From contig NZ_WAHS01000001.1 of NCBI RefSeq assembly GCF_015714715.1, positions 620,001-684,000 of the forward strand: a DNA stretch of 64,000 nucleotides, read 5' to 3'. This stretch comes from Aestuariivirga litoralis (GTDB lineage: Bacteria; Pseudomonadota; Alphaproteobacteria; Rhizobiales; Aestuariivirgaceae). The translations under genes were made by a program, and so were the position numbers. Below are positions 9,030 to 17,730 of the stretch, in pieces; the first letter of the stretch is position 1; each line of letters starts with the position of its first letter. The notes beneath the pieces are model-generated. The model had not been told where the DNA came from. It was given only the letters and a program-made list of their open reading frames with translations, and searched no databases.

Positions 9030-10057
9030 TTCTTCAGCGTTACCGGGCCCAGAGGATGGTCGGCATGAGGGTAGGGGGCGTGGGTGTGATCATGGCCGTG
9101 GTCATGATCGTGACTATGGCCGTGATCATGATGGTGGTCGTGGCTGTGTGGTTTGCTTTCCAGCTTGAACGGGCCATCCTGCTTGGAACTCAAGCCCTCA
9201 ACATGGTGATGGTGGCTTTCCTGCACCGCGCCCACATCGGCCTCGAAGCCCAATACCTGGGTGCGGAATTTGCACATCTGGCAATTCATCGCCACTTCGC
9301 CAGTGAGGATCTGTTCGACGCGTTCAATGAAGGTATCGATGACTGAAGGGTGATCGTTGAGATAGGGCGCCTTGATGAATTCAATCTCGGGATGGCGGGC
9401 CGCCACTTCATCCGTGGACTGATAAATCCGGTCGACCAGAATTCCGGTGAACAGGAAATAGGGGAACACGATGATGCGCTTGAAGCCCAGCCGCGTGGCA
9501 TGCTCCAGCGCTGGCTCCACCAGCGGAAAGGTCACGCCGGAATAGGCCGTTTCGGCCCAGCCGAAGCCGAAGCCTTCCCACAGCATGCGGGTGATTTTGG
9601 AAACGTTTGAATTGGCGTCAGGATCAGAAGCGCCGCGCCCCACGACCACCAGCAATGTCTCATGCTTCGATACGCCGGGACCGGCCTTGTCGAGCGCTTC
9701 CTGCACCCTGTCACCCGCCGCGCGCAGCATTTTGGGATCGATGCCCAGTTCCTTGCCGTAAGTGATCGGCAGGCCGTTGGCGGCGGCGTAGGTGTTCAGC
9801 ACCGAGGGGATATCATTCTTGGCATGGCCTGCGGCGAACAGCATTCCAGGCACGGCGAGCACCCGCGTCACCCCTTGCGCCTTCAAACTGTCGAGGCCGG
9901 TGCGGATGATCGGGGTGGCAAATTCCAGATAACCAAACTCTACCGGATATTGCGGCAGGCGGGTTTTCAGATGCTGCGACAGAACAGCAAATTCCTTCAC
10001 CGCCGCTTCATCGCGGCTGCCATGGCCGCAGAGCATCACACCGAGTTTTTCTTGCAT
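9026..10057 (-). CDS. cbiX: CbiX-type sirohydrochlorin cobaltochelatase with MxCxxC and His-rich tail
   Basis: A 343-residue CbiX-L chelatase with two tandem chelatase domains. The first opens VMLCGHGSRDEAAVKEF, with the metal-binding His near residue 12. The second starts near residue 140 (LLVVVGRGASDPDANSN). The C-terminus carries MNCQMC, which fits the MxCxxC iron-sulfur motif described for Bacillus CbiX. It is followed by a tail of repeated His-Asp/His-Ser (bases about 9060-9160), likely a cobalt store. ATG 10057 is chosen because GGAAGG lies about 10 bases upstream; ATG 10075 is an alternative. It is the first gene of the operon. Confidence 0.92.
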   Translation of the reverse strand: MQEKLGVMLCGHGSRDEAAVKEFAVLSQHLKTRLPQYPVEFGYLEFATPIIRTGLDSLKAQGVTRVLAVPGMLFAAGHAKNDIPSVLNTYAAANGLPITYGKELGIDPKMLRAAGDRVQEALDKAGPGVSKHETLLVVVGRGASDPDANSNVSKITRMLWEGFGFGWAETAYSGVTFPLVEPALEHATRLGFKRIIVFPYFLFTGILVDRIYQSTDEVAARHPEIEFIKAPYLNDHPSVIDTFIERVEQILTGEVAMNCQMCKFRTQVLGFEADVGAVQESHHHHVEGLSSKQDGPFKLESKPHSHDHHHDHGHSHDHDHGHDHTHAPYPHADHPLGPVTLKK

Positions 10058-10074
10058 CGCAAACGCCTTCCACA

Positions 10075-10190
10075 TGTTCGCAGGCCCGGTGGGTTACCGG
10101 TTGGAAGGCAGGTCCGTCTTGGCTCCACTCAGGGTCAGCCGCACCGGAATGACTTTCAGCCTCTTTTGAAGGAAGGCACTGCAGGGCCCT
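10075..10190 (-). promoter_or_regulatory. cbiX leader resembling a shortened cobalamin (B12) element
   Basis: Read on the minus strand, this 5' leader has AGTGCC, then AAAAGAGGCTGAAAG, then GGTGCGGCTGACCC and GGAGCCAAG. It closes with GGACCTGCC, which matches the 3' half of the B12 box. The GGTGCGGCTGACCC and GGAGCCAAG segments are shared with the full riboswitch at 17.6 kb. The conserved CCCGCAACTG core and the regulatory domain between them are absent. It could be a compact cobalamin sensor, a decayed riboswitch, or an RNA of another kind. Confidence 0.5.
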
Positions 10191-10264
10191 GATTAAACTT
10201 CCGTCACTGCATCGACAAGGCCAAATGCGGCGTATAGGGTTCTGAAAACTCCCCGGAGACGTGA

Positions 10265-10759
10265 ATGAAACAGGTTTTTGCCTTTGCTTTCGTGGCCATG
10301 ATTGCTGCAACGCCCGCTTTGGCTGAAGGCATCAGCTATGCGAATGCGCGGTTTGCTTACGAGGTCAGTATTCCGCTGGAAGTGAGCACCGGCAAGCATG
10401 TGGCCGAAACCGGCGAGGCTGTCACATCGATGTCGAAGGATGGCAAGGCGCTGCTGGCGGTGTGGGGCGGCAAGCTCATCCAGCCCAGCTTCGTGGAAGA
10501 AGTGAAGGCGGCGCAAGATGGCGAGCATGTCGATGGCTGGGATGTGAAGATCATCGACAACCAGGACACGTATTCTGCCTTCTACGGCACCATGGCCGAG
10601 CAAATTTATTATGAACGTATGATACCGTCCTGCGATGGTGCGGCGGCGGTGCATTACCGGCTGGAATTCCCGGTGGCACGCAAGGCCGAGTTTGAGGGCG
10701 CGGTGAAGGAGCTTGATGCTTCGCTGAAATCCGTGCCCGGCTCCTGCAAGCTGGATTGA
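10265..10759 (+). CDS. Exported protein of unknown function (tandem paralogue A)
   Basis: A 164-residue protein with a clear Sec signal peptide (MKQVFAFAFVAMIAATPALA, cleavage near residue 20) and no further membrane segment, so probably periplasmic. The mature part begins ISYANARFAYEVSIP and has two cysteines (IPSC and PGSC) that could form a disulfide. It shares an NARF motif near the start of the mature part, an I(F/Y)Y(Q/E)RMI-SC block and a YRLE(F/Y)P block with the next gene, so the two arose by duplication. I do not recognise a named family. It is divergent from cbiX. Confidence 0.75.
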   Translation: MKQVFAFAFVAMIAATPALAEGISYANARFAYEVSIPLEVSTGKHVAETGEAVTSMSKDGKALLAVWGGKLIQPSFVEEVKAAQDGEHVDGWDVKIIDNQDTYSAFYGTMAEQIYYERMIPSCDGAAAVHYRLEFPVARKAEFEGAVKELDASLKSVPGSCKLD

Positions 10760-10773
10760 GAGGAAAGCGCGAG

Positions 10774-11256
10774 ATGAAATTCGCTCTGGTTGCTGTTTTG
10801 CTGCTGGCCTCCGCGATGCCGGCATCCGCCAAGATCTATGGCAATGCGCGGTTTGGTTTTTTTGTCGATGTTCCCGCGCAGTTTTCGATTGCCGATCCCG
10901 AGCCGGAAAACGGCGATGGCCGCGCTTTCCACACGGCGGACAAATCGGCTGACCTCACGGCCTCAGGCGGCTGGATCATGGGCGACAATTTTGCCGCCGA
11001 TGTTTCCGAATCCAAAGGTTACGACACGCAGGACGGCTGGACGCTGGCTTATGAGAGCAAGGTGGGCACAGCCGCCGCCAGTTGGTCCGGCAAGAAGGGT
11101 GACCGCATTTTCTATCAGCGCATGATCGCCAGTTGCAAAGGCAAGGCGCGGGCAGGTTACCGCCTGGAATATCCAGCGGTTGAGAATGCGAAATACGACG
11201 CCACGATCAAATCGCTGAACGCCTCGCTGAAGGCGGGCACGGGTAGCTGCGATTAG
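10774..11256 (+). CDS. Exported protein of unknown function (tandem paralogue B)
   Basis: A 160-residue paralogue of the preceding gene with its own signal peptide (MKFALVAVLLLASAMPASA). Shared blocks are YGNARFGFFVDVP, IFYQRMIASCKGKA, YRLEYP and the closing GTGSCD; both cysteines are kept. ATG 10774 is preceded by GAGAGGAAA about 8 bases upstream and lies 14 bases after the previous stop, so the pair is one transcript. It has no recognised domain; a periplasmic role is inferred only from the signal peptide. Confidence 0.75.
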   Translation: MKFALVAVLLLASAMPASAKIYGNARFGFFVDVPAQFSIADPEPENGDGRAFHTADKSADLTASGGWIMGDNFAADVSESKGYDTQDGWTLAYESKVGTAAASWSGKKGDRIFYQRMIASCKGKARAGYRLEYPAVENAKYDATIKSLNASLKAGTGSCD

Positions 11257-11283
11257 AATGTTCTCGTCTGCGGTGAGGCGGCG

Positions 11284-11298
11284 TTAACCTTGTGTTAA
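11284..11298. promoter_or_regulatory. CtrA-type binding site
   Basis: TTAA-N7-TTAA (TTAACCTTGTGTTAA) matches the full CtrA recognition sequence used by alphaproteobacterial cell-cycle regulators. It lies 110 bases before the coiled-coil gene at 11409, within a 152-base intergenic stretch. A second small palindrome, GTTAC-CTT-GTAAC, follows at about 11326-11338. Confidence 0.55.
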
Positions 11299-11408
11299 GG
11301 AATTTGTTTGGCCTCCGCCGGTTTACGTTACCTTGTAACCACGACGGCGGGGGTTCCGGGCAATAGGAATCCTGATCAGTTCTGGGACGGCCATATGAGG
11401 GAACCATC

Positions 11409-12149
11409 ATGGCCATGTCGAAAGTTATGTCTTTTCTATCCGGGAATGCAGGCAGGGATGTCGCATTAGCGGGAGCTTCTCATTCTGACTATACCACAAC
11501 GCTGTCAGTACCGCAGAACAAGCGCCTGCGCGAAGCTTTGAAAGAAACTGTGCCCAACGAGAGCCTGATGGGGCAGTTACGGGATATCATTCTGGGCCCG
11601 CAAGTGCGCCTCAACGAAGCCAGGTTTGAAGAGATGCTCGATATTCTTGAAGAGCAGAAACTGGGCAACGAGCGCCGCCTTGATTTTGTGGAGCAACATC
11701 TGGCCGATTCCACCCAGCATGTCACACGCATTACCAGCGTCCTCGAAGGGCAGGACGAGGAGCTATCCTTTCTCAAACAGAAATTCGACGGCCAGATGCA
11801 AACATTGCGCGACGAGCAAAGACAACTTGTTCAGGAGCTGCGCGATGATTTCGGCAAAAGCATCGACGAGATCCGCGAAAGCCTGAACAAGCGCATGCAG
11901 GGCACGGAAATCGATTTGCGCAGCGAGATGCTGGAACTTTCCGGCACATTCGTTCGCGTTGTTGAACAGAATGAGGAGCGCTGGGATAAAGAACGCACGC
12001 ATTCGCTTGCCACACTGGAACAGCGCATTGCGCAGTGGCGCGCCGAGCTGGATGACACGCGCCGCAGCGACATGGAAAATCTCGCGGCCTCGATGATGGA
12101 TGTTGGCCGGCGCTTGATGATCTTGCAGACCGGCGAAACGCATCAGTGA
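11409..12149 (+). CDS. Coiled-coil protein of unknown function, possible cell-cycle target
   Basis: A 246-residue, charged, soluble protein. The first 80 residues contain a compact region (NKRLREALKETVPNE; MGQLRDIILGPQVRLNEARF). The rest is one long predicted coiled coil (about residues 80-230), rich in Glu, Arg, Gln and Leu, with no membrane segment or signal peptide. AGGGAA stands 8 bases before the ATG. No known family is recognised. Its upstream CtrA-type box suggests a role timed with division, polarity or motility; that is inference only. It sits between the two cobalamin operons but faces away from cobO. Confidence 0.75.
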   Translation: MAMSKVMSFLSGNAGRDVALAGASHSDYTTTLSVPQNKRLREALKETVPNESLMGQLRDIILGPQVRLNEARFEEMLDILEEQKLGNERRLDFVEQHLADSTQHVTRITSVLEGQDEELSFLKQKFDGQMQTLRDEQRQLVQELRDDFGKSIDEIRESLNKRMQGTEIDLRSEMLELSGTFVRVVEQNEERWDKERTHSLATLEQRIAQWRAELDDTRRSDMENLAASMMDVGRRLMILQTGETHQ

Positions 12150-12161
12150 GGTGTCAGCGGG

Positions 12162-12788
12162 TCAGAACTCGACGCCGGCCTGTGCTTTCACACCGGATCG
12201 GAACGGATGTTTCAGCTGTTCCATCTCGGTGGCCAGGTCGGCCATTTCGATCAGCCGCTCATTGGCGTTGCGGCCGGTGATGATGATGTGCTTGTCGAGC
12301 GGGCGCTTGGCCAGAAAGTCCAGCACTTCGTCCAGTGGCAGATAATCGTAGCGCAGTACGATGTTGAGCTCATCCAGCAGCACGCAGCGGATCGTCGGGT
12401 CGGCGATCAGAAGCTTGGCTTCCTCCCAGCCGGCTCTCGCGTGGGCCACGTCACGGTCGCGGTTTTGGGTTTCCCAGGTGAAGCCTTCGCCCACCGCCTT
12501 GATGGTGACGAGCTCGGGGAATTTCTCCAGCACGGTGCGCTCGCCGGTGCCCCAGGCGCCTTTGACGAACTGGATCACGCCGGATTTCATGCCGTGGCCC
12601 ACATGGCGGAAAATCATGCCGAAGGCGGCAGTGGATTTGCCCTTGCCCTTGCCGGTGTGGACGATCAGCAGGCCGCGTTCTTGCGTCTTGGTGGCCATGA
12701 TCTTGTCGCGTGCGGCTTTCTTCTTGGCCATTTTTTCATTATGGCGCGCGCTGTCGTGTTCCATTTCGTTCGGCGTGTCTTCGCTCAT
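12162..12788 (-). CDS. cobO: Cob(I)yrinic acid a,c-diamide adenosyltransferase
   Basis: ATP-dependent corrinoid adenosyltransferase of the CobA/CobO/BtuR family that attaches the upper 5'-deoxyadenosyl ligand. The protein is 208 residues, with the P-loop variant HTGKGKGKSTAAFG at about residues 44-57, and the VLLDELNIVLRYDYL and IIITGRNANE blocks conserved. The ATG forms an ATGA overlap with the cobN stop. It is the last gene of cobW-cobN-cobO. Confidence 0.95.
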   Translation of the reverse strand: MSEDTPNEMEHDSARHNEKMAKKKAARDKIMATKTQERGLLIVHTGKGKGKSTAAFGMIFRHVGHGMKSGVIQFVKGAWGTGERTVLEKFPELVTIKAVGEGFTWETQNRDRDVAHARAGWEEAKLLIADPTIRCVLLDELNIVLRYDYLPLDEVLDFLAKRPLDKHIIITGRNANERLIEMADLATEMEQLKHPFRSGVKAQAGVEF

Positions 12789-15700
12789 GATTGCAGCTCC
12801 TTGAGATGGTCGTAGGTTGAATTCAGTTTCGGCTGCCACAGGCCGCGCGCGATGGCTTCCTCGAAGCGTGCGGCGATTTCCTTCAGCGCATCGGGATTGT
12901 TGTCGGCGATGAAGTGGCGGGTTTCGGCATCGAGAATGTAGGCTTCATGTGCCAGGTCGAAATGGTGCGATTTCACCGCACCGGTGGTGGCGGCGAAGGC
13001 GAACATATAATCCACCGTAGCCGCGATTTCGAAAGCGCCCTTGTAGCCGTGGCGTTTCACACCATTGATCCATTTTGGATTGACCACGCGGCTGCGCATG
13101 ACGCGCGAGATTTCTTCTTCCAGCGTGCGGATCACCGGGCGCTCCGGACGTGAATGATCATTGTGATAGACGCGCGGCTTTGTGCCGGATTGGGTTTCCG
13201 CCGCCGCCGTCATGCCGCCTTCGAACTGGTAGTAATCATCGCTGTCGAGCAAATCATGCTCGCGGTTGTCCTGGTTGTGCAACACAGCCTCGATGCGGGC
13301 GAGGCGCTGCTTGAAGATTGATTCGTTGTTCTCGCCCTTCTCGCGCGCGCCGTAGGCATAGGCGCCCCAGGTCACATAGGCGGCGGCGAGGTCGGCCTTG
13401 GTGTCCCAGATGCGCTCGTCGACCAGCGCCTGCAGGCCTGCGCCATAAGCGCCGGGTTTGGCGCCGAAGATGCGCGCGCCTGCCAGGCGGGCGGCTTCGT
13501 CGGGCGCAAGGCCTGATGCGGAGAGTGTGGCTGTTTCCGCACGTGTGCGGGCGGCGAGGGGGTTGTCGGCTTCCGGCTCATCGAGGGCGGCCACGGCGCG
13601 GATGGCCTTGTCCAGCAGCTCGATCTGGGCGGGGAAGGCGTCGCGGAAAAAGCCGGAGATCCGCAAAGTCACATCGACGCGGGGGCGGCCCACTTTGGCG
13701 AGGGGCTGCACTTCAAAGCCGGTCACGCGCCAGCTGGTGGAATCCCACAGAGGTTTGACGCCGAGCAGCGCGAGGGCCTGGGCAATGTCATCACCACCGG
13801 TTCGCATATTGGCCGTGCCCCAAGCGGAAAGACCAATTACTTTAAGATGTTGCCCGGTATCCTGAAAGTGCCGCTTAAGGAGTTCGCTTGCGGATTTCTC
13901 ACCCAGTGTCCAGGCGGTGGGCGTGGGCAGCGCGCGGTTATCCAGGGAGAAGAAGTTTTTGCCAGTCGGCAGCACGTCGAGGCGGCCGCGTGTGGGCGCG
14001 CCCGAGGGCCCCGGGCGGACGGATTTGCCATTCAGGCCGCGCAACAGGGCAGCCATTTCGGCAGGGCCGCAGGAGGTCAGAGCCGGGCGGATGGTGGACT
14101 TGATTTTGTCCAGCACTGCCGCCAGTTGATCATGTCCGCGATCGTCCAGTGCGCCTTCATCCCGGAGAAGGGACGAGGCAAACAATTCTAACCTCTCCAC
14201 CGTGTCACCATTGGTGCGCCAGGGATCGTTGGTCAGTGCTTGAAGTTCGGTTGGTTTTTCTTGCGTCCAGGCTTCTGCCATCTGGCATGACAGCGGGTCG
14301 AAACCTTCAAAGCTGAAAGCATTGCTCAGTGTACGGATCAATGAGGCATCGCCACTTTCGCCTAGGCCGCGCGGCACGCGGGTGAGGGCGGCGAGCAAAT
14401 CGGTTTCCTGCTGCCCCGTGGGCGATTGCCCCAGAATATGCAAGCCGTCCCTGATCTGGGCTTCCTTGAGGTCACAGAGAAAAGCGTCGAGCTTTTGCAG
14501 ATCATCGTCGCCCTGGCCTTCAAGCCCAGCATCCTGATCGAGCTTCGAAGAAGATGTGAGATCGAAGATGCGCTTGCGCAGATCAGCCAGACGGCGCTTG
14601 TCGAGGCCGGAGGCGAGGTAATATTCATCCACCAGCGCTTCGAGGTCCTTCAGCGGGCCATAGCTTTCCGCCCGCGTGAGCGGCGGAGTCAAATGGTCGA
14701 TGATGACAGCCGATGTGCGGCGCTTGGCTTGCGTGCCTTCGCCGGGGTCATTGACGATGAAGGGATAAAGCTGTGGCAGCGGCCCCAGCGCCACTTCGGG
14801 CCAGCAAGTGGCGGACAGGCCCACGGCCTTGCCGGGCAGCCATTCCAGATTGCCGTGCTTGCCATTGTGGATGATGGCTTGCGTGCCGAAATGGTGGCGC
14901 AGCCAGAAGTAAGTGGCGAGATAGAAATGTGGCGGCACCAATGCCGGGTCGTGATAAGTGGCTTTGGGATCAATGCCGTAGCCGCGCGCCGGTTGGATGG
15001 CGAGGGCGATATGGCCACAAGTAATGACAGCGAGATTGAATGCGCCATTCTTGAAATGTGGATCGGTGTCGGGTCGTCCCCATCGCTCAATCATCTGTAT
15101 ACGGATGATTTCTGGGAGGGCGGAAAAATGGCGTTGATAATCGGCAAGGCTGAGGTGGATGCCGCTTTGCCGTGATGCCAGCAGAAGCTGAATGAGGTCA
15201 TTGCCACCCGTAGGAATGTCACCTGTCTCGTAGCCGTCCGCAGCGAAAGCTTTCAGAATTTCAATCGTGCTGGCGGGCGTGTCATAGCCCACGCCATTGG
15301 CCACGCGGCCATCCTTGTCCGGATAATTTGCGAGGATGATGGCGGCGCGCTTTTGCGGGTTGGGTGTGGTGCGCAAGCTGGCCCAATTGGTGGCCAGCTC
15401 CGCCACATAGGTGATGCGGTCTTCGACTGGCTTGTAGGTGACGATGCGGCACTGGGTGGCGGCGTGCAATTGCTGGTCGGCTTTGAAGGAAATGGCGCGG
15501 GTGAAGACGCGGCCATCGAGTTCCGGCAGCACTACATTCATCGCCAGGTCAGTGGCGCGCAGGCCTTGCGCGGAAGCCTGCCATTCTTCCTCGGCGCTTC
15601 CGGCCAAGGCCACTTGCAGCACCACGCAGCCGGGTCTCGCCAAGGGATCGCGCGCTTCGTCGCCCACGGCAAAGCCAGTGGCGTTGAGGATCACACTGGG

Positions 15701-16429
15701 GGGATGGGCCTTGAAATGCTGGTCGAGGAAGGCGGCGCTGGCTTCATCCTTCAGGCTGGAGACGTAGATGGCGCAAGTAGGCAGGCCGCGCGCAGTGAGG
15801 GCGGTCGCAAGTGCGTCGATGGGCTGGGTCTGGCCGCCTTCGATGACGGAGCGGTAAAAGATGATGGCGGCCTTTGCGCTTTCTACCTGCTGGTGAAATC
15901 TGGCTTTGGGCAAAGCTTCGGGGGCAGGCGGATCAAGATCACGCCCTAACAGCCGCCCGCAGAATTGCAAAAGAGCCTTGGCGTTCTGCTGGCCGCCATA
16001 AGCGAAATACTGGCGCAGGCGTTCCACATCGGCGGCGCCCAAAGTGGAGCGGGCGGAAAGTTCAGCGTCTGCTTCCTGCCCGCCGGGGATTAGCGCCAGT
16101 TTGATGTTGTTCTCCCGCGCCAGGGCTTCGATCACGTCCACGCCGTACGGCCAGTAGCTCTTGCCGCCCAACAGGCGGATGATGATCAGGCGGGCCTTGG
16201 CCAGCGTGTTCCCGGCGTAAAGATCGACAGAGAAATTGTGCTGTAGCTGCAGCAGATTGGCGAGGCGCAGGGTAGGGGCGGCATCGCCCAGTTGATCATG
16301 CGCGGCGGCGAGGCAGGCGAGTTCTGAGTCAGCGGCGGATAGCACCACCACATCGCCGGGCGTTTGCCGCAGGTCCACCGCCTCGGCTGCGCCGTCGATC
16401 ACGCCGGATGTGGTGGCTAGGAGGTGCAT
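12785..16429 (-). CDS. cobN: Aerobic cobaltochelatase large subunit
   Basis: Large ATP-dependent chelatase subunit (1214 residues) that, with CobS and CobT, inserts Co(II) into hydrogenobyrinate a,c-diamide. The family blocks AIIHNGKHGNLEWLPGK, NPQKRAAIILANYPDKDGRVANGVGYDTPAS and WGTANMRTGGDDIAQALALLGVKP are clear, as is the C-terminal YKGAFEIAATVDYMFAFAATTGAV. cobS and cobT are not in the window. It starts 10 bases after cobW and overlaps cobO by 4 bases. Confidence 0.96.
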   Translation of the reverse strand: MHLLATTSGVIDGAAEAVDLRQTPGDVVVLSAADSELACLAAAHDQLGDAAPTLRLANLLQLQHNFSVDLYAGNTLAKARLIIIRLLGGKSYWPYGVDVIEALARENNIKLALIPGGQEADAELSARSTLGAADVERLRQYFAYGGQQNAKALLQFCGRLLGRDLDPPAPEALPKARFHQQVESAKAAIIFYRSVIEGGQTQPIDALATALTARGLPTCAIYVSSLKDEASAAFLDQHFKAHPPSVILNATGFAVGDEARDPLARPGCVVLQVALAGSAEEEWQASAQGLRATDLAMNVVLPELDGRVFTRAISFKADQQLHAATQCRIVTYKPVEDRITYVAELATNWASLRTTPNPQKRAAIILANYPDKDGRVANGVGYDTPASTIEILKAFAADGYETGDIPTGGNDLIQLLLASRQSGIHLSLADYQRHFSALPEIIRIQMIERWGRPDTDPHFKNGAFNLAVITCGHIALAIQPARGYGIDPKATYHDPALVPPHFYLATYFWLRHHFGTQAIIHNGKHGNLEWLPGKAVGLSATCWPEVALGPLPQLYPFIVNDPGEGTQAKRRTSAVIIDHLTPPLTRAESYGPLKDLEALVDEYYLASGLDKRRLADLRKRIFDLTSSSKLDQDAGLEGQGDDDLQKLDAFLCDLKEAQIRDGLHILGQSPTGQQETDLLAALTRVPRGLGESGDASLIRTLSNAFSFEGFDPLSCQMAEAWTQEKPTELQALTNDPWRTNGDTVERLELFASSLLRDEGALDDRGHDQLAAVLDKIKSTIRPALTSCGPAEMAALLRGLNGKSVRPGPSGAPTRGRLDVLPTGKNFFSLDNRALPTPTAWTLGEKSASELLKRHFQDTGQHLKVIGLSAWGTANMRTGGDDIAQALALLGVKPLWDSTSWRVTGFEVQPLAKVGRPRVDVTLRISGFFRDAFPAQIELLDKAIRAVAALDEPEADNPLAARTRAETATLSASGLAPDEAARLAGARIFGAKPGAYGAGLQALVDERIWDTKADLAAAYVTWGAYAYGAREKGENNESIFKQRLARIEAVLHNQDNREHDLLDSDDYYQFEGGMTAAAETQSGTKPRVYHNDHSRPERPVIRTLEEEISRVMRSRVVNPKWINGVKRHGYKGAFEIAATVDYMFAFAATTGAVKSHHFDLAHEAYILDAETRHFIADNNPDALKEIAARFEEAIARGLWQPKLNSTYDHLKELQS

Positions 16430-16439
16430 GCCTGACGGC

Positions 16440-17486
16440 CTATCCGCGCAGGCTCTGCTCGATCGCCTTTTGGTCCATGGTTTTTTCGCCGATCACCACC
16501 AGGCGGGTCTGGCGGGTTTCGCCATTCGCCCAGGGGCGGTCAAAATAGGAATTGAGGCGGGGTCCGACGGCCTGGATGAGCAGGCGCGCATCCGAGCCCG
16601 GAACGGCAGCGAAGCCTTTGAGGCGCAGAATGTCATGCGCTGCGATGGTGCTGGCGATGCGCGCGGTGAGCGCCTTCTGGTCGAGGCCCTGCGGCATATC
16701 CACGATGAAGGTTACGAAATCATCATGGTCGTGCTGTTCCTCGCCTTCCATCTCGTGGTGAGACAGGCGGTTGTGCAGATCAACCGCGGCGTCAGCTTTC
16801 ACGCCCAGCAGCACGGCAGCATCAATCACGCCTTGCGTGGTGTTGACGAGCTTTGTGCCCTTGCGGATCTGGCCCTTCAGCTCGTCCGACACTGCGCCCA
16901 GCGCCTGTGCGTCGAGAAGATCTGTCTTGTTGAGGATCACCAGATCAGCGCAGTTCAGCTGGTCTTCGAACAATTCCCAGATGGGGTTTTCGTGTTCCAG
17001 GTTCGGGTCTTCAGCGCGGGCCTTGGCGATGGCTTCTTCGTCATCAGCGAAGCGGCCTTCGGAGAGTGCCTTGCCGTCCACCATGGTGACCACGCCATCC
17101 ACCGTGACGCGTGATTTGATTTCGGGCCAATTGAAAGCGCGCACCAGCGGCTGTGGCAGAGCGAGACCCGAGGTTTCGATGATGATGTGATCTGGCCTTG
17201 TGCGGGCCAGCAGCTTTTCCATCGTCGGGATGAATTCATCAGCCACGGTGCAGCAGATGCAGCCATTGGCCAGTTCGATAATGTCATCTTCCGCGCAGGC
17301 ATCGCTGCCGCAGGCTTTCAGGATGTCGCCATCCACACCCACATCGCCGAACTCGTTGACGATGAGGGCGATCTTGCGGCCGCCGGCATTCTGCAACAGG
17401 TTGCGGATCAAAGTGGTTTTGCCGGCGCCCAGAAAACCGGTGATGACGGTAGCGGGAATCTTCTCGGTCGAAGTCGTATCAGTCAT
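16440..17486 (-). CDS. cobW: CobW family GTPase, cobalt chaperone
   Basis: A 348-residue G3E GTPase thought to deliver Co(II) for corrin synthesis. The P-loop GFLGAGKTT is at residues 17-25 and the metal-binding CxCC motif (CICC) at 76-79. A His/Asp-rich loop (HHEMEGEEQHDHDD) precedes the CobW C-terminal domain. I place the start at ATG 17486, which has GGAGGGTGA about 8 bases upstream. Longer open-frame versions run through the riboswitch and are not coding. It is the first gene of the riboswitch-controlled operon. Confidence 0.95.
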   Translation of the reverse strand: MTDTTSTEKIPATVITGFLGAGKTTLIRNLLQNAGGRKIALIVNEFGDVGVDGDILKACGSDACAEDDIIELANGCICCTVADEFIPTMEKLLARTRPDHIIIETSGLALPQPLVRAFNWPEIKSRVTVDGVVTMVDGKALSEGRFADDEEAIAKARAEDPNLEHENPIWELFEDQLNCADLVILNKTDLLDAQALGAVSDELKGQIRKGTKLVNTTQGVIDAAVLLGVKADAAVDLHNRLSHHEMEGEEQHDHDDFVTFIVDMPQGLDQKALTARIASTIAAHDILRLKGFAAVPGSDARLLIQAVGPRLNSYFDRPWANGETRQTRLVVIGEKTMDQKAIEQSLRG

Positions 17487-17524
17487 GGCAGTGTTCACCC
17501 TCCGTGAAGCCATTGGTTGATCGG

Positions 17525-17730
17525 CAGCGTTTCCACGCTGATCCGGCAGGTCTCCTGACTCGCGGGTCGCTGGATCCAGACAACCTTCCCGGTTTCCCAG
17601 TGGTGTTGATGCCTGGTCCTCGCCGCTCACAGTTGCGGGGGCAGTTCTGGCCTTGGCTCCCGGATTGGGTCAGCCGCACCAAATTCCCTTTGAAGCCCCG
17701 TGAATGGTCATCCTTGGGGCACCGGATGGG
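17525..17730 (-). promoter_or_regulatory. Cobalamin (adenosylcobalamin) riboswitch
   Basis: Read on the minus strand, all hallmark blocks are in order: GGTGCC (17723-17718), AAAGGGAA, GGTG, the invariant core CCCCCGCAACTGT, and the B12 box GTCAGGAGACCTGCC (17559-17545). A CAGCGT-GGAA-ACGCTG hairpin and the cobW ribosome site follow. It lies 40 bases before cobW and should lower cobW-cobN-cobO expression when the cofactor is plentiful. It fills most of the 374-base gap between cobW and the TPR-SPOR gene. Confidence 0.95.

Noticed and set aside
17487-17630. N-terminal extension of cobW
   Set aside because: The open frame continues upstream through the B12 box and riboswitch, but the ribosome site and family N-terminus fix the start at 17486.
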